IMG/VR virus record: IMGVR_UViG_3300045006_000291
Location: 1-24,953 of that record
Direction: 5' to 3' (one strand)
DNA length: 24,953 nucleotides
DNA from: a virus
Made by a program: the position numbers and the translations under genes. Numbering within the stretch: the stretch's first letter is position 1; the number at the start of each line of letters is the position of its first letter. The notes below the pieces were generated by a model, which had not been told where the DNA came from, did not search any database, and was given only the letters and a program-made list of their open reading frames with translations. Positions 1 through 6,389 of this stretch are shown piece by piece.

Positions 1-2
1 CC

Positions 3-134
3 TTTGCTGGAAGTGGAACAACGGGGATGGTTTGTAAAAAACTGAAAAGAGATTATATTTTAATTGAGAAAGAAAAAGAATACTGCAAAATTGCGGAAGC
101 CAGAATAGGGGTAGTTCAAGAGCCATTGTTTTAA
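3..134 (+). CDS. C-terminal end of a DNA methyltransferase (partial)
   Basis: The open frame enters from the left edge and ends at 132-134. Its first visible residues, FAGSGTTG, are the SAM-binding motif I (FxGxGTT) of N4-cytosine/N6-adenine DNA methyltransferases. In the permuted beta class this motif lies near the C-terminus, followed as here by a short stretch (KRDYILIEKEKEYCKIAEAR) that is the usual 'GIE...Y..IA..R' ending. Enzymes of this type methylate a base in a short target site and in phages often sit beside ParB-like proteins, three of which occur later in this window. Target base and specificity cannot be judged because the catalytic motif (DPPY or similar) is outside the window. 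Confidence 0.85.
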   Translation, partial: FAGSGTTGMVCKKLKRDYILIEKEKEYCKIAEARIGVVQEPLF

Positions 135-151
135 TAAATTTTGGAATTAAG

Positions 152-226
152 ATGAGAAAGAAACGCCGCCGTTTGATAAAATCAAGAAAACGCAGATTGG
201 AGAAAATCGGACTTGACAATTCATAG
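152..226 (+). CDS. Possible 24-residue basic peptide
   Basis: A short ATG frame encodes a very basic peptide beginning MRKKRRRLIKSRKRR; about half its residues are Lys or Arg. It begins 17 bases after the methyltransferase stop, with only a weak purine stretch (GGAATTAAG) as ribosome site. Its end overlaps the promoter of the next gene. It may be a real small phage peptide or chance; I do not recognise it. Confidence 0.25.
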   Translation: MRKKRRRLIKSRKRRLEKIGLDNS

Positions 227-241
227 AAAATATAATATAAT
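213..241 (+). promoter_or_regulatory. Consensus sigma-70 promoter
   Basis: A perfect -35 (TTGACA, 213-218) and a perfect -10 (TATAAT, 236-241) are separated by 17 bases. An overlapping TATAAT at 231-236 would give a 12-base spacer and is less likely. Predicted transcription start is near 248, leaving a short leader with a good ribosome site (GAGGAGG, 257-263) before the ATG at 273. This is probably the main promoter for the island that follows. Confidence 0.85.
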
Positions 242-272
242 AAAAGAAATACTTTTGAGGAGGTAATAAATT

Positions 273-530
273 ATGGATAAAGATATTACTTTGTTTGAAA
301 ATAAGGACTATAAAATTATAAGAAAAAATGTTCCTGAAGATAAATTGCAAATAGCTGAGGCTCTTAGTCCTTTTGATATCTTGGAAATAGCAATTGATGG
401 AGTTTATCAGGTTCTTGACTTTTTTGGGGAAGATGAAAAGAAGGGATTGCTAAATCCTTTGTTTAAGAGATTTCATAAATTTGAGGAGGCGGTTATAAGG
501 GAAAATAAGGTGTTTAAGAAGTGTTTATGA
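273..530 (+). CDS. Hypothetical phage protein, 85 aa
   Basis: An acidic-then-basic small protein with no family I recognise. It has no signal peptide or membrane segment; the middle (residues about 25-60) looks helical and amphipathic, and the tail is rich in Lys. The start is supported by GAGGAGG nine bases upstream and by a consensus promoter at 213-241. Its TGA overlaps an ATG at 527 (ATGA), so it was translationally coupled to whatever gene began there; that downstream gene is now interrupted. Confidence 0.7.
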   Translation: MDKDITLFENKDYKIIRKNVPEDKLQIAEALSPFDILEIAIDGVYQVLDFFGEDEKKGLLNPLFKRFHKFEEAVIRENKVFKKCL

Positions 531-595
531 ATATTGCTTTATTAAATGATAGCGAACAAGGCTTGATTTCTTATGAAAGTCCATATATAACATAG
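527..595 (+). pseudogene. Orphan 5' end of a glycosyltransferase gene
   Basis: This 22-codon frame starts in an ATGA overlap with the preceding gene and reads MNIALLNDSEQG before running into unrelated residues and a TAG. Its first nine residues closely match the start of the intact glycosyltransferase at 860 (MKIALLNDSCQE), yet the DNA differs at many positions. The simplest reading is that a glycosyltransferase gene started here and was cut off when the HNH cassette at 563-863 inserted. The gene at 860 would be either a second, tandem paralogue or the same gene with a replaced start. Confidence 0.55.
563..591 (+). promoter_or_regulatory. Promoter of decayed HNH gene
   Basis: A -35-like TTGATT (563-568) and a -10-like TATAAC (586-591) are separated by 17 bases. 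The predicted start near 598 lies about four bases before the ATG at 602, so the transcript would be almost leaderless. The -10 lies inside the left arm of a 25-base palindrome (581-605). Confidence 0.55.
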
Positions 596-605
596 TTATA
601 TATGG
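581..605. repeat. 25-base palindrome over -10 and start codon
   Basis: Perfect 11-base arms, CCATATATAAC (581-591) and GTTATATATGG (595-605), flank a three-base centre ATA. The left arm contains the -10 hexamer and the right arm contains the ATG at 602. As DNA it could be an operator; as RNA only part of it would be transcribed. It may also be an insertion-site mark of the HNH cassette. Confidence 0.7.
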
Positions 606-863
606 AAAAACAAATATGTAAAAATTGTGAAAAGACATTTTATACCTATCGTTCTAAAAAGGCGGTTTATTGTTCAAGAGAATGTTTTTTTAAAGCTGGA
701 GTGTTTAGACATACTCAGTTAATGTCAGAGGAAAGTAAAAAGAAAATAAGTGAAAGTCAAAAAGCAAGACATAATAGGTTAGTGATGGAAAAGTATTTAG
801 ATAGGTATCTGAAATGGGAGAGTAATATGCCCATATTGTAAGAAGGGATTTTTAATAAGATGA
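602..863 (+). pseudogene. Decayed HNH homing endonuclease gene
   Basis: The intact frame (602-841) gives 79 residues: an N-terminal zinc-finger-like part (CKNCEKTF then YCSREC), a NUMOD3-like SEESKKKISESQKA, then HNRLVMEKYLDRYL. The same blocks occur in the intact HNH protein at 2699, but there about 40 residues including the WKGG region lie between them, and the catalytic VVHHINGN follows RYL. Here that core is missing. In the +1 frame, bases 813-863 read a sequence containing ICPYCKKGF, equivalent to the C-terminal ICPECGYKF at 2699, and end in a TGA overlapping the ATG at 860. So this is an HNH gene with two internal deletions and a frameshift; nuclease activity is not expected. Confidence 0.7.
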
Positions 864-1726
864 AAATTGCTTTACTTAACGACTCGTGTCAAGAGATAGG
901 TGGTGGTTGGACTTTTCTTGGGAATCTTAGTAAGGGTTTAGAGAAATTAGGTCAGACGGTAGTAGAAAATCCTTTTGAGGCGCAGGTAGCTTTGATTCCA
1001 GGGGCTACAATGGTTAAGAGGGATACAGTCCAAGAGTTGAAAGCAAAAGGAGTAAAAGTTGTTTTGAGGATAGATAATGTTCCAAGAAACTCAAGAAACA
1101 GGAACACAGGGACTTTTCGGTTAAAAGATTTTGGAGAGTGGGCAGATGAAGTGGTTTGGCAGTGTCAATGGGCTAAGGATTATTTGATAGATTTTATTAA
1201 AAAAGAAGGAGTAATTATCTACAATGGGATTGATACAGAAATCTTCAAACCAGAAGGAGCCAGAAAAGAGTTTAAGGGTGAGCCGGTCTATTTGTATTCA
1301 AGATACAATAGAGACGAAACAAAGAATTGGGAGGTGGCGTGGTATGAATATCAACTTATCCATCGGGAAAACCCAAAAGCGTTACTTGTCTTGGTCGGTA
1401 AGTTTTCTCCAGAACTCCAAGAATATAATTATGACTTTTTTAGAGGCGAGAGGGTGGAAGCGTTGGGGATAGTAAATACAGCCGAAGAAATGGCACAGAT
1501 TTATCGGGGTTGTAGATATCTTTTAGCAACTTATTACAATGATTGTTTTAGCAACACTTACTTAGAAGCTTTGGCTTGTGGAGTTGAGTTATACCATATC
1601 AATATGAGTGGTGGAACACCAGAAATGCTTAACTTGTTCATTAAGTATGGTGTTGATTATTTTAAAGTAGAGAGAATGGCAAAGGACTATGTTTCCTTGT
1701 TTGAAACTATATTGAAGAATGTTTAA
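860..1726 (+). CDS. GT-B glycosyltransferase (GT4-like)
   Basis: The 288-residue protein has the layout of a short GT-B glycosyltransferase: an N-terminal beta-alpha segment (MKIALLNDS) followed by a glycine-rich stretch (GGGW), a linker with the typical IYNGIDTEIF (119-129), then a C-terminal nucleotide-sugar domain with VYLYSRYN (143-150), LVLVGKFS (176-183) and the donor-site helix YLEALACGVE (234-243). It should transfer a sugar from a nucleotide donor; donor and acceptor are unknown. It is shorter than the usual 350-400 residues, as is common in phages. It starts in an ATGA overlap with the decayed HNH frame and has a weak ribosome site (AGAAGGGA, 841-848). An orphan copy of its start lies at 527. 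Confidence 0.8.
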   Translation: MKIALLNDSCQEIGGGWTFLGNLSKGLEKLGQTVVENPFEAQVALIPGATMVKRDTVQELKAKGVKVVLRIDNVPRNSRNRNTGTFRLKDFGEWADEVVWQCQWAKDYLIDFIKKEGVIIYNGIDTEIFKPEGARKEFKGEPVYLYSRYNRDETKNWEVAWYEYQLIHRENPKALLVLVGKFSPELQEYNYDFFRGERVEALGIVNTAEEMAQIYRGCRYLLATYYNDCFSNTYLEALACGVELYHINMSGGTPEMLNLFIKYGVDYFKVERMAKDYVSLFETILKNV

Positions 1727-1738
1727 TAAGGAGAAATT

Positions 1739-2011
1739 ATGAAGATTTTAATTGTTTCTCTATTGTTAATTTTAGTAGCTTTCTCAACTTTGTATTTTCT
1801 TGTGAAGGCAGTTGCTAAGTACAAAGAGGAAAAGATAAAGAAGGGGGGGTGGATAGAAATGGAGGCGAAAATGGGATGGGAAAAGTGGGCTTATTGGTTT
1901 CTTAATGTTTGTTCGTTAGGTTCACTTTGGTTAATTAAGATTGTTATGAAGAAAGCAATTTTGGAAGCGGAAAGTGTGGTTAGGAGGGTAGATAAGGAGG
2001 AGAAAAAATGA
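1739..2011 (+). CDS. Small membrane protein, 90 aa
   Basis: Residues 2-24 form a clear hydrophobic segment (ILIVSLLLILVAFSTLYFLV within it), followed by a Lys-rich stretch, a second hydrophobic stretch at about 50-68 (WAYWFLNVCSLGSLWLIKIV) and a charged C-terminus. It is probably an inner-membrane protein with two passes. AAGGAG at 1729-1734 supports the start. Its TGA overlaps the ATG of the next membrane peptide. Holin-like by size and topology, but there is no endolysin nearby, so I give no function. Confidence 0.7.
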   Translation: MKILIVSLLLILVAFSTLYFLVKAVAKYKEEKIKKGGWIEMEAKMGWEKWAYWFLNVCSLGSLWLIKIVMKKAILEAESVVRRVDKEEKK

Positions 2012-2094
2012 TTTGTGTTCATAGTTGGACGCTTTTGGTTTTGGTAATTGCTTTTCTTTATTTAGTATATCGTGTTGAAAGGCTTGAAAAATGA
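2008..2094 (+). CDS. 28-residue single-pass membrane peptide
   Basis: The ATG overlaps the previous stop (ATGA at 2008-2011) and the stop overlaps the next ATG (ATGA at 2091-2094), so it is wedged exactly between two genes. It has an AAGGAGGAG ribosome site at 1995-2003. The peptide starts MICVHSWT, continues with about 15 hydrophobic residues (LLVLVIAFLYLVY) and ends RVERLEK, i.e. one membrane segment with a short charged tail. The double overlap makes it very likely to be translated; its role is unknown. Confidence 0.65.
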   Translation: MICVHSWTLLVLVIAFLYLVYRVERLEK

Positions 2095-2660
2095 GCTATT
2101 ATAGAGACCAATTAGAGGCTTGGTTAAAAACTATTGATGTTAGAGCCGATTCGGTATTAGATATTGGTGGCGGAGCTAATCCTGTAAAAGGTAGAACTAA
2201 GAGTTGGGAGGTAAGGGCTTATCAGATTTTAGATAACAATGCTGAAGGGGAGTTTAGTCCTTATTTTAAGTATGATTTAAATGATATTTTGCCAACGAGT
2301 CTTGCTTGGCATAAATTTGATGTTATTTTTTGTTTGGAAGTGTTTGAATATATTTTCAATCCTTTGGTATCACTGAATAGGATATTCCTTATGCTGGAAA
2401 CGGATGGAATTCTTTATATTTCATTTCCAGCGATTTATCCAGTTCATAATCCAAGAGAGATTGATTACTTGAGATATACAAAAAAAGGAATTGAAAAGTT
2501 GTTGGAAAAGGCAATGTTTTCATCTTGGGAGATAATTCCGAGAGTAGCAACTAAAGGAAGGCAGGCTCTCTCGGAGTTTTACTCCCTTGAGGGGATGCAT
2601 CCAGTAAAAGGAGATGATATAATTTTTGATATTGGGTATATGTGTAAGTGTATTAAGTAG
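2091..2660 (+). CDS. Class I SAM-dependent methyltransferase
   Basis: The 189-residue protein carries methyltransferase motif I (VLDIGGGANP, residues 22-31), an acidic loop after strand 2 (ILDNNAEGE), a motif IV-like VIFCLEVFEYI, and motif VI-like GILYISFPAIYPVH. This is the methyltransferase-11/23 arrangement used by enzymes methylating small molecules or sugars in surface-polysaccharide clusters. The substrate is unknown; the neighbouring glycosyltransferases and sugar dehydrogenase suggest a sugar. It starts in an ATGA overlap with a membrane peptide. A new promoter begins three bases after its stop. Confidence 0.8.
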   Translation: MSYYRDQLEAWLKTIDVRADSVLDIGGGANPVKGRTKSWEVRAYQILDNNAEGEFSPYFKYDLNDILPTSLAWHKFDVIFCLEVFEYIFNPLVSLNRIFLMLETDGILYISFPAIYPVHNPREIDYLRYTKKGIEKLLEKAMFSSWEIIPRVATKGRQALSEFYSLEGMHPVKGDDIIFDIGYMCKCIK

Positions 2661-2662
2661 TC

Positions 2663-2692
2663 TTGACAATATAGCTATGATGGGTATATAAT
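2663..2692 (+). promoter_or_regulatory. Leaderless promoter of HNH gene
   Basis: Perfect -35 TTGACA (2663-2668) and perfect -10 TATAAT (2687-2692) with an 18-base spacer. Exactly six bases (AAGGGC) separate the -10 from the ATG at 2699, so transcription should start at or within a base of the AUG and the message would have no leader. No ribosome site would be transcribed. Confidence 0.75.
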
Positions 2693-2698
2693 AAGGGC

Positions 2699-3193
2699 AT
2701 GATAGGGAAAATTTGCCTTATCTGCGAAAGGAAATTTCAATTTTACCCATCACAAAAAAGGATTTGTTGCTCTCGTGATTGTGTAAAAAAGTATTTTAGT
2801 GAAAAGTATAAGGGAAGGCCGAAGCTATATCTTAGAGGCAAAAAATTATCAAAAGAACATAAGAAAAAGATAAGTAAGTCATTTTTTAAGGAGGGTAAAT
2901 ATCATCTGAATTGGAAGGGTGGTAAAACAATAAAAAGAGTTGGCGATGGTAGAGGATACATTCTTATAAGGAACTCTAATCATCCTTTTGCAAATAAAAA
3001 TGGTTATGTTAGAGAACATCGTTTAGTAATGGAAAAAAAGCTGGGGAGATATTTGGAGCCAAATGAAGTTGTTCATCATATAAACGGAAATAAGTCAGAT
3101 AATCGGCTTGAAAATTTGGCTTTGTATGAAACAAACTATTATGGGAAGCATTTAAGAAGGTTAATTTGTCCTGAGTGTGGATATAAATTCTAA
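2699..3193 (+). CDS. HNH homing endonuclease
   Basis: The 164-residue protein has an N-terminal zinc-finger-like part (CLICERKF, residues 6-13, then CCSRDC at 23-28), a NUMOD3-like LSKEHKKKISKSFF, a LNWKGG motif, and an HNH core of the HNH_3 type: GYVREHRLVMEKKLGRYL, then VVHHINGNKSDNRLENL with the His-His and Asn of the catalytic beta-beta-alpha metal site. It ends with a second CPEC half-finger. Such free-standing enzymes cut DNA lacking the cassette and spread by repair. It has its own leaderless promoter and sits between genes without breaking an obvious frame. The decayed gene at 602 is a relative. Confidence 0.9.
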   Translation: MIGKICLICERKFQFYPSQKRICCSRDCVKKYFSEKYKGRPKLYLRGKKLSKEHKKKISKSFFKEGKYHLNWKGGKTIKRVGDGRGYILIRNSNHPFANKNGYVREHRLVMEKKLGRYLEPNEVVHHINGNKSDNRLENLALYETNYYGKHLRRLICPECGYKF

Positions 3194-3236
3194 TAAATGA
3201 AAAATTTTGGGTATATGGTAAAGGCGATAAAATAAA

Positions 3237-3344
3237 ATGGAATTACAAAAGATATTTTATGGTGGTATTGGTTTTATTTGTTTATTTTTAACCTTTATTT
3301 TTCTTTTTACTAAGGGGAATAAAGGGGGTAAAAAAGATGTATAA
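3237..3344 (+). CDS. 35-residue single-pass membrane peptide
   Basis: The peptide MELQKIFYGG begins a hydrophobic stretch rich in Phe, Ile and Leu (GFICLFLTFIFLF, residues 12-24), then a very basic tail (TKGNKGGKKDV). One membrane span with the basic end probably cytoplasmic. Its stop overlaps the next gene by eight bases, and its tail codons carry that gene's ribosome site (AAAGGGGG, 3321-3328). Only a poor promoter candidate is seen upstream. Probably real because it fills the gap between two genes and is coupled to the next. Confidence 0.5.
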   Translation: MELQKIFYGGIGFICLFLTFIFLFTKGNKGGKKDV

Positions 3345-4233
3345 AATTGGTATTGTTGGTTATGGTTATGTCGGTAAAGGAATGCATAGAATGTTCCGTG
3401 ATTGGGTGGCGGTTGTGTATGACCCAAGTATCCCAGCAGATAAGGAATACGATACTTTAATGTTGGCAAAAGAGTTAGGACTGCCAATGTATCAAGGAGA
3501 TAGTAATTTAGTTTTTAGAACAAAAGAAGATTTTAAGAATGTTGATTTGGCAATTGTTTGTGTTCCGACTCCAATGAAAAAGAGTGGTCAGTGTGATACT
3601 TCAATTGTTGAAGAAAGCGTTAAGTGGTTATATGAGGTTGGAGTGAAGTTAGTTCTTATCAAATCTACGATTGTGCCTTCCACAACCGAGAGGTTGCAAA
3701 ATTTATATCCTGATATGGGGATTGCTTTTTCGCCAGAGTATATGGGAGAGGGGAATTATTTTACTCCTATGTGGTTGTATCCAGACCCGACCAATCCGAT
3801 TTCACACGGATTTATGGTGTTGGGTGGTAAGGATGAAGCAATAGAAAAGATTGCTAATATCTTCGTTAGAAAAATGGGGCCTCATACTACTTTTGTTTTC
3901 TTACCCGCTAAAGAAGCAGAAATAGTTAAGTATTGGGAAAACATTTGGGGGGCGATGAAGGTTGTTTTTACAAACCAAATGAAAGATTGTATTCAGGCAC
4001 TGGGTGGGAATTTTTACCGAGTTCGTGAAGGTTGGGCGGCAGACCCAAGAGTAGAAAGAATGCATACTGCTGTGTTTGAAAAGGCAAGGGGTTTCTCGGG
4101 TAAATGTTATCCCAAAGATTTGCGAGCTTTTATCTATGCGGTAGAGAAGGCGGGATTTAATCCTAAACTTTTGAAGATGATTTGGAATTTGAATTGTGAA
4201 TATCGTCCTGGTGAGTTTAAGAAGATTAAGTGA
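3337..4233 (+). CDS. UDP-glucose/GDP-mannose dehydrogenase-like protein
   Basis: The N-terminus has the NAD-binding Rossmann motif (GIVGYGYVGKGM, residues 5-16), then family landmarks: VCVPTPM (74-80), KSTIVPSTTERL (109-120), SPEYMGEGNYF (132-142), AEIVKYWENIWGA with the conserved Lys199, and the catalytic cysteine loop GKCYPKDLRAF (Cys257). Such enzymes oxidise a UDP- or GDP-sugar at C6 in two NAD-dependent steps to a uronic acid. At 298 residues it lacks the C-terminal UDP-binding domain of the usual 400-450 residue enzymes, so activity or substrate may differ. It would supply an activated uronic acid to the surrounding glycosyltransferases. The ribosome site lies inside the preceding peptide frame. 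Confidence 0.85.
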   Translation: MYKIGIVGYGYVGKGMHRMFRDWVAVVYDPSIPADKEYDTLMLAKELGLPMYQGDSNLVFRTKEDFKNVDLAIVCVPTPMKKSGQCDTSIVEESVKWLYEVGVKLVLIKSTIVPSTTERLQNLYPDMGIAFSPEYMGEGNYFTPMWLYPDPTNPISHGFMVLGGKDEAIEKIANIFVRKMGPHTTFVFLPAKEAEIVKYWENIWGAMKVVFTNQMKDCIQALGGNFYRVREGWAADPRVERMHTAVFEKARGFSGKCYPKDLRAFIYAVEKAGFNPKLLKMIWNLNCEYRPGEFKKIK

Positions 4234-5108
4234 AGATTAGTATTTTAACTACGATTACTAATCCAGACGAAAGGCAAGATAAATGGCGAGAAGCCTTAGC
4301 TTGCTATTGTGATTTTGCTGATGAGGTTGTTGTGGTGGATGGGAGTAATGTTGGTCATAATGATTTGAATCCAAATAAGGGAGTATTCAAAGATAGCCAA
4401 TGGTGGAAGTTAAGAGTAATAAGATTAGAGTGGCCTTATGAATGGAACTGGATTGAACTCCCAAGACACTTAAATGAAGGAAGAAAACATTGTGTAGGAG
4501 ATTGGATTATTAAATTAGATATAGACCAATTCTTTCATGAGAAGGACTTTGAAAAGGTAAGGCAGAAATTGGCAGAGTGTTCTGGAGAGTGCCAAGTAGC
4601 TACCTTTCAAAAGATGTCTCTTGTTTATGGCAAGAAATACTACCAAAAAGGCGGTCAGCCGATTGCTTTTAGAAATCAGCCAGAAATTGTTATAGGAAGG
4701 AGTTTAGATAGAGCTACTGATTTATGTTTTCCGATTAGACAGACAGGAACCGAAAGAGTTACTTGTGTAGATAAAGAATTAAAAGTATCTGATTATGATT
4801 TGCCTATTGGTAAGGATTTAATGATGTTCAAGACGGGAGTCCAGTATTGGAATTATGATTATTTCTTTAAGACTCAAGAATTTACAAGAAAGGAATTTTG
4901 GCGGTTTAGTAGAGCCTATTATAGATATTTTCATAGTTGGGAGTTTGGGGAAACAGAAGAAGAATCTTTTAGAGTGTTCTTGGAAATGCAGAAGGGAAGA
5001 TATGCTCGCTCGCCTTATGTATATAAATTGGAAGACCACCCGAAGTATGTTAGGCAGGCCGTAAAAGATTTGACTCCCGAACAATTTGGCTACAATGGTT
5101 GGGATTAA
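4230..5108 (+). CDS. GT-A (GT2-like) glycosyltransferase
   Basis: The start is GTG, in a GTGA overlap with the stop of the dehydrogenase. The 292-residue protein opens with the GT2-type strand MKISILTTITNPD, has VVVVDGSN (34-40) and a DxD-type metal site in DWIIKLDIDQFF (Asp97 and Asp99), where the nucleotide-sugar phosphates and divalent metal bind. The C-terminal half is Tyr- and Trp-rich and would contact the acceptor. It is soluble, with no membrane helices. The ending EQFGYNGWD resembles the ending THFGYNFFGFE of the GT at 6587, so the two may be related. Donor and acceptor are unknown. Confidence 0.75.
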   Translation: MKISILTTITNPDERQDKWREALACYCDFADEVVVVDGSNVGHNDLNPNKGVFKDSQWWKLRVIRLEWPYEWNWIELPRHLNEGRKHCVGDWIIKLDIDQFFHEKDFEKVRQKLAECSGECQVATFQKMSLVYGKKYYQKGGQPIAFRNQPEIVIGRSLDRATDLCFPIRQTGTERVTCVDKELKVSDYDLPIGKDLMMFKTGVQYWNYDYFFKTQEFTRKEFWRFSRAYYRYFHSWEFGETEEESFRVFLEMQKGRYARSPYVYKLEDHPKYVRQAVKDLTPEQFGYNGWD

Positions 5109-5112
5109 TTGT

Positions 5113-6183
5113 ATGAAAGAAGGGAGTAATACTAAAGAAGGTTATATCTACCACGATTTGCCAGGTAGTAATTTACCAGCACATAGAACAGGCACGGAAA
5201 AAAGAGCAAGGTTTATATTGAGTAAGGTTAAAGTTAAGGATAAATTAGTTCTTGATTTAGGTTGTAGTGTCGGTGGTATTTCTTACTATTTGGCAAAGGT
5301 GGGTGGTTGGGTTTTGGGGATTGACTATGATGAAGAAGCGGTTAAGATAGGTAATGATTTTTTAAAGGGTAAAAAAGTAAAGGGTGGTGTTGAGTTGTTT
5401 GTTGATGATATTACCCCTTCCTTTATTTCCAATCTTAATAAATACAATGTTATTGTTTGGTTAAGTCAATGGCAGTGGTTTGTTAAACAGCACGGATTAG
5501 AAGCTGGGTTGGCTGTCTTATTTAGTATAAGTAAAAAGTGTGAGATTTTAGTTTTTGAAACGGCGGCTAATGATGGGCGAGCAAAGATAGAAGGGGTTAA
5601 CCAAGATAAAATTGAAGAATGGTTAATTATGAATACTGCCTTTTCTCAGATTGATAGGTATAAGCAAGATAGTGAGGGTTGGCACGAAAGGGATTTGTTT
5701 ATTTGTTCTAAACCAGTATTTACTTGGCGTAGGCACAGGGGAGTGACAATCAAGAGGACAGACAGAGGAGGTGTAGAAAAAGTAAGTGAATCTGGGTTTT
5801 TGGATAACAAGATGCTTCTTGGGATTTGTTATTTAGATGAGTTAAAAGATACTCCCATTGTTCCTAAAGTATTATCAATCTCAACCGATAGATATAAAAT
5901 GACTTATGGTGGTATTCCAATTAAGAAGTTGAGAGAAGAAGACATACAACTGATTTTAAAGAGCCTTAGAAGTCATAGAATTATTCATCGGGACATTACG
6001 CCTTCTAACCTTTTGTGGAACGGGAAAAATGTAGTGTTGATTGATTTTGTTTGGGCTATTCATACGGGGGAGAAAAGGGAAACTCCGAAAGACTTAGGAG
6101 AAGGATACAGATGCCCTGATGGTTTTAATGATGAATACAGCCTTAGAAAAATAAAGGAGGAATTAGATGGCAAAACTAATTGA
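5113..6183 (+). CDS. Methyltransferase fused to a kinase-like domain
   Basis: I place the start at ATG 5113, four bases after the upstream stop; earlier in-frame starts (TTG 5086, ATG 5095) overlap the upstream gene and add nothing conserved. Residues about 1-200 are a class I methyltransferase: motif I LVLDLGCSVGG (45-55), GIDYDEEAV after strand 2, VDDI after strand 3. Residues about 205-356 resemble a small protein-kinase/RIO-type fold: a catalytic-loop HRDITPSN (292-299; Asp294 would be the base, Asn299 the metal ligand) and VLIDF (308-312, the DFG position). The N-lobe is short and I cannot place the ATP-binding lysine with confidence. Methyltransferase-kinase fusions of this type occur in surface-glycan clusters where both cap a sugar chain; that role here is inference. 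Confidence 0.75.
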   Translation: MKEGSNTKEGYIYHDLPGSNLPAHRTGTEKRARFILSKVKVKDKLVLDLGCSVGGISYYLAKVGGWVLGIDYDEEAVKIGNDFLKGKKVKGGVELFVDDITPSFISNLNKYNVIVWLSQWQWFVKQHGLEAGLAVLFSISKKCEILVFETAANDGRAKIEGVNQDKIEEWLIMNTAFSQIDRYKQDSEGWHERDLFICSKPVFTWRRHRGVTIKRTDRGGVEKVSESGFLDNKMLLGICYLDELKDTPIVPKVLSISTDRYKMTYGGIPIKKLREEDIQLILKSLRSHRIIHRDITPSNLLWNGKNVVLIDFVWAIHTGEKRETPKDLGEGYRCPDGFNDEYSLRKIKEELDGKTN

Positions 6184-6307
6184 TGAGTCTGGGCATCCGA
6201 TGATGTCAGATAAAGAACTTGGAATCATCAATAATCTTATTCGTGAGAGAAAGCCTGAAATATGTTTAGAATGGGGTTCTGGTGGCTCAACGGAGAGATT
6301 AGTTTAA
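6167..6307 (+). pseudogene. Truncated methyltransferase, 46 aa
   Basis: The gene starts with a good ribosome site (AAAGGAGG, 6153-6160) overlapping the end of the previous gene by 17 bases. The 46 residues end shortly after CLEWGSGGST, which matches methyltransferase motif I in the form LEWGSGGST typical of one family of sugar-cluster methyltransferases. A normal protein would continue about 150 residues more. The frame stops at TAA 6305-6307 and the DNA after it resembles a promoter region rather than the missing part. It is most likely a remnant left by deletion; a functional 46-residue peptide cannot be excluded. Confidence 0.6.
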
Positions 6308-6352
6308 AGTGTAGGAAAGTATGATAGAAAATCAAATGATTAGTTGAAGTTT

Positions 6353-6381
6353 TTGATTACTTTGTTAAAATAGTATAAAAT
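6353..6381 (+). promoter_or_regulatory. Near-leaderless promoter
   Basis: A -35-like TTGATT (6353-6358), a 17-base spacer and TAAAAT (6376-6381) stand eight bases before the ATG at 6390. Predicted transcription start is about 6388, leaving at most a few untranslated bases. An overlapping TATAAA at 6374-6379 is an alternative -10. Confidence 0.55.
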
Positions 6382-6389
6382 AAGAGAAA

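Noticed and set aside
3205-3233. Promoter before the 35-residue peptide (TTTTGG, 17 bases, TAAAAT).
   Set aside because: The -35 matches only two of six consensus bases and the -10 to ATG gap is not like the others; in such AT-rich DNA this is expected by chance.
5086-5112. TTG 5086 or ATG 5095 as start of the methyltransferase-kinase gene.
   Set aside because: The added residues come from the overlapped end of the upstream gene and show no conserved feature; ATG 5113 is four bases after the upstream stop. ATG 5095 cannot be fully excluded.
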